A stretch of DNA of 64,000 bases from Pocillopora verrucosa (taxonomy: Eukaryota; Cnidaria; Anthozoa; Scleractinia; Pocilloporidae). A program made the translations under genes and the position numbers. The stretch is from the NCBI RefSeq assembly GCF_036669915.1, contig NC_089314.1:24125799-24189798 (forward strand), given 5' to 3'. The notes under the pieces are model-generated. The model was not told where the DNA came from, made no database searches, and saw nothing but the letters and a program-made list of their open reading frames with translations. This document shows, in pieces, positions 22,259 through 34,110 of the stretch; within the stretch, counting starts at the first letter, position 1, and the number at the start of each line of letters is the position of its first letter.

Positions 22259-25200
22259 CTATTAACAATAAATAATAGCATGAATTTAGATATTAAAACC
22301 TATTGCCTCCCCCGAGAACATACTGGTAGACCCAAATTTGCTGCCACTTAGGTCCAGTAGGTTGGTTGCAAAGGAATGAGGTCCATGATCAAGAGATTTG
22401 AAACTGAAAGATGGCGGCCATTGCTAAGAGGGTATGTGGGGTTTGTTAAATAACTGATTCGAACATTCCAACTTCCCAAGTTCATTTGGGAGTTCCAGGT
22501 CAGTTAGAGTTTTAATCTCTGAGGTTCCCTATGAAATTTCTCAATCTCCCAAATATTAGTATAACTGGATCACCATGTTCTAAAACAAAAAGACAACATC
22601 TAGGAAATTTGTCTCCATTGACAGCTTTTGGAAACGATCTAGTATTTACATCCATGTATTTCTGGTGTGTTAAGCAAGTGGGTGCGAGATATTTCCCATG
22701 CGTGAACCACTACGGTAAGTTTACAAACTCCTTTGGTTATTTGGCCATGTTTAGCTCTCAAACATACCTGTTCCCGGTGACCCCCGGAAGTTTAACATAA
22801 TTTTTCGCCGATTTTCAAGTAACTTGATGTCAAGCAACTGTCTCTTCTGTTTCCGTGTTACACCTCCTTCATTTCTTTGATCGGGAGCTCGTAAAAATGT
22901 GTAGAAATCGGGCAACTCGTCAAACTATGATCACACCGATAATTGACGAAATGCCTTGGGCGAGAAGTCACGCGAACCAACCGAACCGACTTTGGAAATA
23001 CCTCGAAATGTCGTTCTATACCTACCTCAAAGACGATGTCCTTTAGTTTTCACCCTCGCGAGATTGAAGTCTGTCGGGATCAAATATTGTTCTCCAAAGA
23101 CGATGCAGAATTCCACAGATAAACAAAAACATGAACCTTCGCGTCACACATAGGTCACGGTCGAATTGAATCAAGGGAAGTCGACGTCCATTAGCTCCAG
23201 ACTTCTTGTAAGTTGTTCTCGGCGGAGGACTACTAGACCTAGTCTGTTTCGCAGGCGTCACGCAACGTTTCTTCAAGAGAAAACTACCTATACATCACGA
23301 GCGACGACAACAACGAATGCCTGAAAGATACGATAGCGAACTAGCCTTTATAGACGCCACAAATAAATCTACCAAGCATGCAATTCTACTCTTTTTCGTT
23401 TGTATCCACACAAACGTTGGATATAAGGCCGTGGCTGAATTCGTTTGCCGGTCGGAAGATCAACCATCTATATCCTTTAAGAGAAGCGCTTTCTATCATC
23501 AGTAGGAAGGAATGGAACTCAGCGTGGGATCTAAGCTACTTCATGATGGATTCAGTATTCCAATGCAGAAATCGCTGCACTTGAAGAGCAATCCCCAACA
23601 GTTTGGTTTACATTTGCGACTTCTTCAGATTGCGAGCAATTCGACGCTGGTCAAAGTCCAAGAGGAATGGCCTTTTGTCTGCTGAGCAGGAGTTAAGTCA
23701 TACGATCAACCAAGTTACTCACCAATTATCTGTTCTACTGGTTTCTGGCTTCTAAAATGTTTGAACCTTTTACTGAAGCATTGAATATGTTTCATTCGCA
23801 TTTTATGGCACATCACAGATGTTCTTTTTGATGATAAAAGAGATAATACCACATAAGGCCTGAGATCCAGTAAGCTCAATAAAGCTTTTAGGGGGATATT
23901 AGCAGGGATATTTCTATTCTAAGGTTGTCACAAAAGGTGTATGCAATGATACCTCTTACCGAGAGAGAAATTATGGGACACAATTTTCTCTTGCTCTTAC
24001 TCAGATCATACTAAGGGGATTTATTCCATAAACGTAATAAACATCTCAATTGATAACAATTACCTAACAGCACCTTTACTTAGATGATGTGATAAATAAT
24101 GAACAATTTTTGTTAACAGCTCCATTCATTGATGGCGTCCAATATCGTAAGGGAGATTGTGCGTCATGACTGCTCCCTTGTGGATTAAAGAAAATTTCCC
24201 TATTTCAGTGGTTTTTAAGCACTATGTACAATATTACCTTTTCTGGACGGGCGTGACGATGAGCGATCGAATTCATTCCATCGCCTGGTATACTTGTGAC
24301 CTGTTTTGTCAAAAAATTGAATCACCTCAACAGATATGTATGTTGGTGACTTTCAAGGTTCCGTGTAACTAGACCTCCGAAGAGCGCCTCAGTTATCTGG
24401 TTTACTCGTAGAGATGAAGATCCTTGCGTTTGTCAACGTTACAAGCTTCCTCGATGTTCCTTCCTCAAAAACGTAGGCTCAATAATATGAGCAAGTGCTC
24501 CTTCATCGCCTCTTCAACCAACATTCATGATGATATAAATGCTGACTGAAATTGTCCTTTGAAACGGGAACTATTTTTTGCCTCAGCGGAGTCAATGAAG
24601 GGCCACAACAATTCTGTGAAAGAAAATTAAACAGAAAATGGTGGATATGCGTTTAGTAATTTAAAGGGCTAACCTTACTGACGCCATAGATTTTTTCCGG
24701 AAGTATTTTCGACGGACTCACACACATTTTGTTATTCACTGCTGTAGCAGCCGAAACTGAGCTTTTCGGGCGTCACATTTCCAAACGCTTTGACCGTTTA
24801 TCTCATTAAAAACATTTAAATAATAATCAGAGTGCGGGCGAAGGATAACACCGAAGTCCGTCTTAAAATGATAACTTATTCCAAATCCTAAAGGCTATTT
24901 CATTTCTTCATTAACATTTTTTATCGTGTTGTATGCATTTTCTTCTAATTGAACATATCTGTGACGTAATACTATTCCTAGAAAAGGAGGAAGTCTTGTC
25001 ACTTTGACGTCAATGACATTGTCAAGAGCTAAAGGTATTGAGCTGCATGACTCAGTGACTTTAGAAAAGAAAATCTCTAACATACACAACAACGACTTAA
25101 CCAGGGAAAACAATTGCAAAACCAGGATTTTTCACTTTCTAGCTTAACAATGAATCATCTCAAGGAAAAAGAAAAAAACAAAATTTTGTCATTAATTTGT

Positions 25201-25313
25201 CGAGAGATATTTCTAGAAATAAATTTATGCAGATTTCTTCCTCGAACCCGTTCGCTGTAGCGTCACACAAGGCGAGCAATAGGTTTATCACAGTTGTCGG
25301 TCGCTGTGTTCCT
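22259..25313. other. Intergenic, about 3 kb, no firm gene
   Basis: A possible initial exon on plus at 22411-22431 (ATGGCGGCC start, GTATGT donor) has no recognised continuation. A minus frame at 23043-23276 is arginine/serine-rich with one hydrophobic patch, and I could not connect it to a gene. The right end (about 25060 on) is the 5' flank of the otopetrin-like gene A and is duplicated beside the truncated copy at 28565. Confidence 0.4.
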
Positions 25314-28268
25314 ATGAAAGGCCATCATTTGTTAAATCTCGCTCAAGTCAACATGGATTTCGATCTTGGGAACGGAAACCCACAGTCCGGCGAATGGAAT
25401 GCCGAATTTAACACGAATGATACCTCAAGTGATGTAAACAAAACAGTAACTGCGTCTCAATTCATCGCTGGATTTTATGCACTGCTCTTCTACCTCGTCC
25501 TTCTCATCTTTAGTATACTTGGCGTTTGTTTCAGAGCATGTGTCAAGATGTTTTCATCTCGAGCCACCTCTCTCCTCTTTTTAATAGGGACGATGCTAGC
25601 CTGTGTAAACGTGCTCTGCAATTCGGACAACTTAGAGGTGAGAGTATACTTTCGCCTGCCCACGGCTTTTCTCGTTGGAATCGTCTTTGTTTTGGCTGGA
25701 GCGGTGTTCTTCTTCTCCAAACCTGAAGAAGTGGCCAATCAAACTACCTTAGCGAGACAGCAACCCTCAATGGGACTTGTTGTCGGAGTAATATCCATCC
25801 CTTTGATCATCGTCGAGATATTTCTCCTTGCTGCAGCTAGTGCTTCAAAGAACAAAAGCGATCCGGAACCACTTCCTCCAAAGTCTTGGGCTCTTGTTGT
25901 CGCAGACAAGACAACGTTTCTTGTCCAGAAGGTTGTCCAAGCAATTGTATATATTTTGTTGTTAAGATATAGGACAATCTGTCCAAGGTACAAAGAAAAT
26001 GCTAAGTTTTATTTGAAGACCCTGGCGTTCTTTAATTTCATCGAATGGGTAGACTCCCAAGTAAACGAAGACACCGATATCAAGTTAAGTCACACTAACC
26101 TGTCTTACAATGCTTGGTTCGATATCCTTACAGTATTTTACAAGGCCTTGATAATAGATTACCGCCTTCTATGCTCACTTCTGTTCCTTGAGCATTCATT
26201 AGAGGACGAAATGGCGGACAATTACGACGAAGTAAACGACACACCTAATAGAAACATGACCTTGAAAAAAGAACAATATAGAGCTGCAGGATTTATTTTT
26301 GGCTTCTTGAGTCTGTCTGCACCAATCTGCACAGCACTGTATTATGTTAAGAACCTTAATATCCCTCCATGGGTCCATGTGTTTGCCATTATAATCAATT
26401 TTACCATTGTTGGTTGTGGAGCAGTCTTTTTATCAAGCAATGATTTAACTGGTGATAGGGAAAGGCATCCGGAATCATCTGGAGTCCAAAACATGGTAGG
26501 TTCCCATTTATGTTGGCTGTGCAGCTTAACGTCATTTAATCACTGTGCTAACTTAGACCTCAGAGTATAAACTGTGAGTCTAGTTGTTTAGTATAAGTTT
26601 CCTATCTTAAAAGGTGTATAGAGAGGCCGGATCATCACAGTGCTATCGAGAAATCTCTCGAACAAAGTGACGCTGTATACGCTATGATCTGCTATAAATT
26701 GAGGTGAGAATTATTGCGTGACTGTCTTTCCCAAAGGGTAAAAATGAAAAGAAGGAAACAACTCAAAGATTCTGTTCTCGAATTCTTCTTCTCCTATCTG
26801 TTGCAGGTATGTTTTTTGGGTGCTGTGGGACTCACCTGTTGGATAGCCAAAGCACCAATCTCTGCTTATTGGGCAGCTACCGAAAATGGCGACGTCTCCC
26901 AATACTTTGCCTGGGTCGCAACGAAGTATATTGCTCGCAGCATTTCCACAATGTTTCTGATGGGTCTTTTTCTGAAAGTTAAAGTGCAATCCTTGGCACG
27001 TAGAAATTCGGAAATGATTAGAAATCATTTTTTAGTGCCTGCTATGATATTAGCAATATTTGGAGCTTTTGCAGAGAGTTTAATCGATCAGTTTGTAGGA
27101 CCGGTGGACAGGAGACTCAGGTTTGTAACTTAGTATTTATTTAGTATGATTCCCTATGTATGAGTAGGCAGATACATATTGTCGCAAAATCATTTTAATA
27201 AGTAGTACCATTTTGAACATCGGTTGTAATTGTTTGCGTTACTTTATCCTGTTCAGCAATTTTCAAGTCGATGACATATGAGGCCTTTTTCTTTTTATCG
27301 ATACTTTCCTCCATTCTTCTTCTCCTTTCCATCCAATTAATTGCTCAGTGTATCTCCATCACTTCCCTCCTGATTCCACGCCCGACAACTGTATTTCCAT
27401 CAGTTATACACACGCTTTTCTCCACTTGCACTCAGAATTCCAATCCGGAATGTCCATTAATAAATCACCATCACTTATACCATTCCGTTGACCAGTTACC
27501 ATTCTTATACCCATCATCAATACCGCCACACAGTATCTCCTCCACTGCTGTCAGCACAACAGTAATTATCAGGAACACAATAATTATCAGGAACACAAGT
27601 AAAATTATTACCATTAGCACTTGCAGCACCATTGACACCAATACCACTATGCCACTATCAACTTTCCGAGCATCTTTACCGTCAGCACCATCATTGCTAT
27701 TATTGTCACCATTCCCATCGGTACCATGACTGTTACAAACGACATCACCGTTACCACCAACTTAATCAATGTTATCATCATTCCTAAACTGTTGCCACCA
27801 GCAATACATTATACCCCTACTTATACAGTTGCAGTTGCCTCCAACTCCGCAGTCATGGTTATCACCTTGGAATTCAACATTGCCAAAACCTTAACCATCC
27901 CAAATATCTCTGGCATCACCATTGAGTCCATCCCAGCCTCTCTATCATCTCTGTCGCCATTATCACTTTTTTCGCCACTTCGTCGTAATTATAACATTCA
28001 TAAATATTCGATTTGTACATAATATAACATAGAGCAGGTTACTGCTCATGTGCTCGTTAGTCTTCCAGGTTTCTCAAGGATGAATTAAAAAGTGCGTAAA
28101 AGCTTTAATGAGGTGTAAACAAAATTCGTCTTTCTTTATAGAGAGGAAATCCATGATACAAGTCTGGATCTCCTGTTTACAGCTGGTCCACCGATGTACC
28201 TTGGATTTCTGATTCATATGGTTTTGCATTTTGTTATTATACAAGCAGAGATTGTCAAACGTGGTTGA
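25314..28268 (+). CDS. Otopetrin-like multi-pass membrane protein A
   Basis: Three exons: 25314-26495, 26807-27120 and 28142-28268 (stop TGA), with phases 0 and 2, about 540 residues. Twelve or thirteen hydrophobic segments are visible. Several blocks line up with otopetrin proton channels. YFRLPTAFLVGIVFVLAG recalls the FYLRLGA segment. LVQKVVQAIVY then FYLKTLAFFNFIEW recalls TM5-TM6 of the first half. YKALIIDYRLLCSLLFLEHS recalls the E-Y-S-L segment opening the second half. The C-terminal GPPMYLGFLIHMVLHF sits where TM12 ends. The Gln/Asn pair typical of otopetrin TM5-TM6 is kept in the first half but not obvious in the second. The start at 25314 is chosen to match paralog N-terminal lengths; ATG at 25227 is an alternative. 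Otopetrin assignment is inference; membership of one family with B, C and D is certain. Confidence 0.75.
27290..28010 (+). repeat. ACC/ATC/CCA-rich low-complexity intron sequence
   Basis: About 720 bp inside intron 2 of gene A, strongly strand-biased to A, C and T with very few G. Triplet-like runs such as ACCATTAGCACTTGCAGCACC and CACCATTGACACC recur. It looks like a decayed trinucleotide microsatellite. The bias leaves two long open frames (152 and 98 codons) of Thr/Ser/Ile/Pro that should not be taken as genes. Confidence 0.6.
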
Positions 28269-28564
28269 GCTCGCACACATTTTGGTTACATGGGTGCATT
28301 GTTCATGAATATATAATGAAAAAGCTGACAAACACTCTAACTACTATGTATATTAATGTATAAGTAAATGCGTAAGTAAATAATTGTAAACTCCGTTTAA
28401 CAACATTACAAAATAAAGGTAAAAAAATAGCATAGCTGCTTTGCAAATGGTTTCTCCAAATCCGTTTTCCACGATTTATGCAATGGCGGTAAGGATTTAG
28501 ATTTGGCGTGTCACGGTTATAAGAAGAGTACTAAGTATGGCAAATGCATGCAGTGCTGGAATAT

Positions 28565-29024
28565 AACTGTAGAGAAGAAAGTCTCTAACCTGCATAACAG
28601 CGACTTAAACAAGGAAAACAGCTGCAAAACCAGGATTTTCATTAGTCACTTTCTAGCTTAATGCTGAATCATCTCAAGGAAAAAGAAGAAAAAACATTTC
28701 GATACTGATTTGTTGAGAGATATTTCTAGATTCCTAGAAATTAATTTATGCAGATTTCTTCCACGAACCCGTTAGCTGTAGCGTCACACAAGGTGAGCAA
28801 TGGGTTTACCACAGTTACCGCTCGCTGTGTTCCTAAGAAAGGCCTTCATTCGTTAAATCTAGTTCAAGTCAACAATTTCACAAGCTGAATATTACCCCAA
28901 ATGATGTAAACAAAACAATTAATGCGTCTCAATTTATCGCTGGATTTTATGCACTGCTCTTCTACCTCGTCCTTCTTATCTTGAGTATACTTGACGTTTG
29001 TTTCAGAGCATATGTCCAGATGTT
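28565..29024 (+). pseudogene. Truncated copy of the 5' part of gene A
   Basis: About 460 bp closely match 25060-25555: the 5' flank, the N-terminal coding part (AACAAAACAATTAATGCGTC, then CTGGATTTTATGCACTGCTC) and the first membrane segment, ending after CAGATGTTTT. The copy lacks about 50 bp encoding the extracellular N-terminal stretch, has an in-frame stop just before the kept membrane segment, and stops before the second membrane segment. No exons 2 or 3 follow. It lies between gene A exon 3 and gene B, in the same orientation, so it is a partial tandem duplication that never was, or is no longer, a gene. Confidence 0.85.
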
Positions 29025-29976
29025 TTATATAATTAATATTAATACGACACGAATGTTTGACTTCGACGCTTCAATAGTCCGGCCATAGTTGATCTAGAAT
29101 GTCTGCCACCAAATTAAGCGTAGGTGTCGATTAAAATATTTTGATTTAAGTTGGATGACAGTTATTGACTTCCCACTCTGACGGATTTCGCTAGACGGAT
29201 TTCTTGCGAACATGGCGGAAACGTCGATGAGCAGCTTACTTTCAACTATATGGTTGTAATGATTAAAAGTTGGAAACGTTTGAGGAAGAACCATTCGCCA
29301 GCTCTACTTTACCCTCCTCCCTTTTCCCTCGTATGCCAACGTTCGATGGTAAATCAGACCATCAGAAAACAAGGTTAGCCACGATGCTATTGCGAATCCA
29401 AAATACCACGTTAAAATTGTTCTGATCAATGTGAGAAAGCTTTGAACGAATATGACTGTGTAATGCTGGTTGGTTGGTGCTCGAACAGATAAACTCCTGC
29501 TTCGGCCAATACCTCATTGATCATTGCTTTTTATCCTATCTTCCTCCTTCACACCCTCTCATGCGTGACAGAGACGTTACTTCACTGTAATCCAAAATAG
29601 TGCATGAGACAAGTGATCCATGCGTGTATCCCACTGGCGAGAGGTTGCTGTGTAATAATATTTGAACAGGCTTTTCATTAAGGCAAACAGTTAGGTCGGT
29701 ATACGCGACAACCTCTTCATTCAAACTTTAATCGGTTGGTATTCTCTTTGGGCTTATATTCGGGCTAACGGCTAGAGATAATCAACAACAGGATAATGAA
29801 TTTAATTATATGACTAGAAGCGTGACTTAAGGTAACAAATTCCTAGACAGAAATTTGACCAACTTCCCCGGAAGTATCATTTAAGAGAGTACCACGAACG
29901 AACAATAGCTAACTTCCTTCGATTCTTGAGCATCTTGGTATCACTTTCCAAGAAACTGGAAACTTTCATAGCTAAG
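29025..29976. other. Intergenic upstream of gene B
   Basis: No recognised gene or repeat. It presumably contains the gene B promoter and 5' UTR. Confidence 0.45.
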
Positions 29977-32900
29977 ATGACTCTGACACTCACCTGCAGT
30001 GCGCATGAAGGCCTTGGTGAAGACGAACTTTCTGTTATTACAAACCTTAGTATGGTAAACAAGACAACAATTGCATCCCAAATTATTGCTGCGAGTTTCT
30101 CTGCACTCTTCTACTGGCTGATATTTTTCCTTGGAATTCTTGGCGTTTTCTACAAGCCATGTGCCAAACTATCTTCGTCTAGAGGTACTTTATTCGTATT
30201 TTTTGTAGGAGCACTTGTAATCGTTGTTAATATACTTCAAAGTGCAACTAATACTGAAAATGACCTGCAGCACAGACAATACTACCGGCTTTCTACGATC
30301 CCTCTGATTGGAATAATATTCATTCTCATCGGTGTTCAAATGTTTTTTCGTGTACCAGACGATGAAATTGTCCGTCAAGCGACTCTGGGTCGACACCAGC
30401 CTTCCATGGGTTTGGTAGTTTCTTTATTAACAGTTCCTCTGATGGTTATCGAGATCGTGCTGCTATGTGCATCACTGAGTAACAGGAAAATAGACAAGGA
30501 TATGAGGAGCTTGACAAAAATACCATGGGTCTTTACCATCATAGATAAGATTATTTTCCTTCTTCAGAAGGTTACTCAAGCAGGTGCGTATCTCTATCTG
30601 CGGAACACTATCGTACGCCAGGGACGCGAAGAAAATGTTGAGTTTTATTTTAGGTTGCTGTCCTTCTTCAACTTCATCCAATGGATAGATACTCAGGTAA
30701 ACACAGAGAATGACATACACCTAAGCGGAATCAAGGGAGACCTGGGCAGTTTGTCTGATGTATTTACGAGTTTATACGAAGCACTAATAATAGACTATCG
30801 TCTAATGTGTGCGTTGCTATTTCTTGAACATTCGTTCGAGGTTCAAAATGAAGGCAGCGCGAACAATTCCACGTATCAACAACAGGATAACTTGAGCCAT
30901 TCCGGGGCTCAATATCAAGTGGACCCAAACGATTCCATCGAAGTTGCCAGTCACGGAAGCGCGAGTAATTCCGCTGATCAAGAACAAGATGATTTGAACC
31001 ATTCCATAGTTCAGGGTCAAGGCGACCGGAGTAATTCAGAAGATGCTCGAGTTCAAGCTGTAGAGCCTCGCAACCAAATAAGAAGAGGCTTTGGATATGC
31101 GCTTGGTTCTTTATGTTTGATCCCCCCTGTACTCTGTGGTCTTCAAGTTGTGAAGACATTTAAGATTGGATCGTGGGTAGCTATATTTGCCATTATCGTC
31201 AACTTCTTTATTGTTTTCTGCGGTGCCAGTCTCCTTCACCACAACTATTTGGATGACGATGGACAAGCGAAATCAAATGGAGTAAAAATAATGGTAGGAA
31301 TAAAATTTGTATTGGTGATCTAATAGGGTAAATTAATTCATCAAACTGATGACCCGTAAGGCCCCGCTCGGCCGAACGGGTTGACGTGAGCTTGTCTGGG
31401 AAAAGCCGTCCGGCCCTATATACGGCTTTTTTTTTTTGCAAAAACTGAAAAGAAAAAATAATAAAAAATAATAAAAAAACAAAAACAAAAAAAAGAGCGC
31501 GTTTCGATGAATTCTGAGTTTCTTCTGACTCTAAAAAAGGCAAAGTGTAAGTTTTCACTGTAGAATCTATTTTTGTGGTTGTCCCGCGTGCGCCCGTCTA
31601 TAGCGTCCAGGTCGAAACAAAATTTTCGAAGTGGTCATATGATAACATCCTTATTGATTGGGTCTGGCCGGGCCGGACGGGAAAATATTTGGCTCGAGGT
31701 CTAGGCGCGTCTATCAATAAGTACATAGCATTATTATGCGGCCGTTCCCCAAAAAGACTGGAAACAACCAAATTGAAGGATTTGATTGGCTGAAATCGAG
31801 ATTGGCCACGGTCTAGATTTTCCCGTCCAGCCCGAAATCTAGACAGGTACAGACTAACTGTATCATTTTTCAACAATTTAAGCAAACGTTCGCAAACTTA
31901 AATCCAGCGAAAGAAGTTATGAGCATAGAAAGAAGTCAAAATTGCAAAGTTTCTAAAGCGCGGTTTCAAGCGAGGTTTCCAGGTGTAAGTACGTTCAATT
32001 CGAAAACAAAATCAAGTCAGTACTTCCGCATCACCATCAGTCATCAGCAGACACAGTTTTATGCTTCGTAATTAACATTTCTTCTTTTTTCCATAGGTTT
32101 GTCTTTTAGGCGCAGTTGGTTTTGTTTGCTGGATGTTGGAGGCCGCTATCTTTTCCTTTTGGGCTTCTCCTGAATCAGAAGTCCCGCTCCACCGATCATG
32201 CATTCTTTGGGAAGCCTTAAAATATTTCGTGCGCAGTTTAACGACAGCATTTCTCATTTTCTTATTCATAAATATAGACGCCCGCACTTTTTCATACCAG
32301 ACGAGCAGCAAAAATCACTTTCTTGTACCTGCTGTGATGTTGGGAGTTTTCTCTATGTTCGGCGAGGGCTTGATTGATCAGAAAGTTGGACCACTGGATC
32401 AACTCCTAAGGTTCGTAACGGCCTCCCTTTCTACCATTAAGAAGATTATAGTAGCAAAGATAACAACAGATCTTTAAAAAATCAAGAGGCCGCCTTATGG
32501 TCGTGTGGGGTTCAAATGAACGAAAAATAGCGTCCAATTAATTGAATGTTAAATTTAGCGTTTTACTCTTCATGATAATCTCACTCCACTGTCGTTGTCA
32601 CCGCAAAGTCTCCCTCTTGAAACAGAATTGACGCGCTTACACATTGGCCATGTTACAATGTTATTAACGAATCTTTTGAAATACTCCTTAAATTTCGAGA
32701 CAGAGCAGCACAGAAACTCCTTATGACATTCTGTAACCTGTTTCGAGAGTGATTAACCAGGCGGAGGACTCGAGTGAAAGTGTAAAGTGTTTAACACAGT
32801 AATACTTATCAGCGATGTTTTTTTGATAATTTAACCCTGAACGTATTTCCTTCTTAGGAGTACAATCAAGAATGACAGCCTGAGAATTCTGATTGAGGCA

Positions 32901-33074
32901 GGTCCGCCACTGTACCTTGGGTTCCTTATTCACGTGTTTCTCTATTTCATAATTATAGCAGGTCCAGATAACAGGGATAACGTAGCGATACATCGGGAAA
33001 CAAGAGAGCATCAGCCTCTCTTGACCAGCTCATCCAGCCTTCCCGTTGACGATAATCCTGATGGCGCTCACTAA
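29977..33074 (+). CDS. Otopetrin-like multi-pass membrane protein B
   Basis: Three exons: 29977-31293, 32097-32410 and 32858-33074 (stop TAA), about 615 residues. Exon 2 is exactly as long as in gene A (314 bp) with the same phases. The N-terminus carries NLSMVNKTT (possible N-glycosylation), then the first membrane segment. FRLLSFFNFIQWIDTQVN and YEALIIDYRLMCALLFLEHS are the family signatures. The loop after that segment is expanded to ~80 hydrophilic residues rich in Asn, Ser, Gln and Asp and contains an internal duplication. The tail after GPPLYLGFLIHVFLYFIII is longer than in A and Ser-rich. Intron 1 contains a GC-rich block (about 31360-31850) with partial inverted complementarity that looks like an uncharacterised repeat. 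Start ATG is the first in frame that fits paralog length. Confidence 0.8.
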
Positions 33075-33892
33075 TATGGCTTTAAATGCTTCCGTATTAC
33101 GACCATCCTGGTAGCACATCAAATAAGCGGTCATCTTGGTTTATGGGGCATTAGCAACATGAAGTTCGTCTTGTTATCAAAAGCAATGGTTATGTTCATG
33201 TTACCTTTCTTGGGAGGTCGTGGAAATGATTTTAAATGGACAGCAGAATAGGTAATACTAGATGAGGCAGGAGATCGAACAAGTAATTCTATTGAGTTTT
33301 TGCAGTAGCGAGAGAGTCTGGCAGTGACATTTCTTTTTAGTCGTTACAAAAGCTTATGTAAAGGTATACTTATCATACAACACAGACTGGTAAAATAAGC
33401 TCATTAAGTACATATTTCAACTATTACATATTGCAAGTATTATCTCTTTGGAGATAACAAGCAATTGAGGAACGACATTCCAAAAAAAAGCAAAAAAAAA
33501 GGAGTGAACGTAGATATTAGGTTTTCGTTATAAGGTACATTAGGAACTACTTAGAAAAGAGATTTCCAAATCTTGCTATATTGAGCATTCCACTAGTAAT
33601 ACGCAGCGACAACATCGACATGCAAACCGATTTTAATGGAAATTACTTTTAAAACCTAGGATTGAAAACAGAATTCAAGAAATACATATAGTGAGAAACG
33701 AGAGACAGGAACCGAGGACAGTGGCTTGTGGTTCCACAAGTAGTTACAATTTCCAGATATGAGCAAACATAGTCATATTAATGCAAGTTGACCAATATTT
33801 CTTGACTTAACTTCCTCTTCAAAAAGATAGAAAATTTTAATTAATTCTATAACTGGCCATGGACTCCTTGCTATTCTGTATTATCGATATAA
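33075..33892. other. Intergenic left of the transposon
   Basis: Presumed 3' UTR of gene B and non-coding sequence. No gene or clear repeat is visible before the TAA target site at 33890-33892. Confidence 0.45.
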
Positions 33893-33936
33893 GGGACCGG
33901 TCATTATTTATCGCCTGGGGGGGGGGGGTCGGAGTA
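33893..33936 (+). repeat. Left terminal inverted repeat of the 3.07-kb transposon
   Basis: Begins GGGACCGGTC, contains a 12-base G tract, and pairs with 36920-36963. Confidence 0.85.
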
Positions 33937-34110
33937 TTTTTGTTGTCACATCGGAGCATTTACCTGATCCCCCCGTAGAGTATCTAGTTTTTTAGAGATC
34001 CCCCCTTATCGGTAGTGGAAAGTTTCATGATCCCCCCCCCCTTTTCTCCCAGCCACCGCCAAATAACTTTTTGAATATGCAAGTGATATTTTAATAGTGG
34101 TACTTACGTC

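Noticed and set aside
23043-23276. 77-codon minus frame rich in Arg/Ser with a hydrophobic patch
   Set aside because: Could be a first exon, but I found no convincing donor or next exon, so it is not listed as a gene.
27271-28022. Two long plus-strand open frames (152 and 98 codons), Thr/Ser/Ile/Pro-rich
   Set aside because: They lie in intron 2 of gene A, and their openness comes from an almost G-free ACC/ATC repeat. No domain, no splice support.
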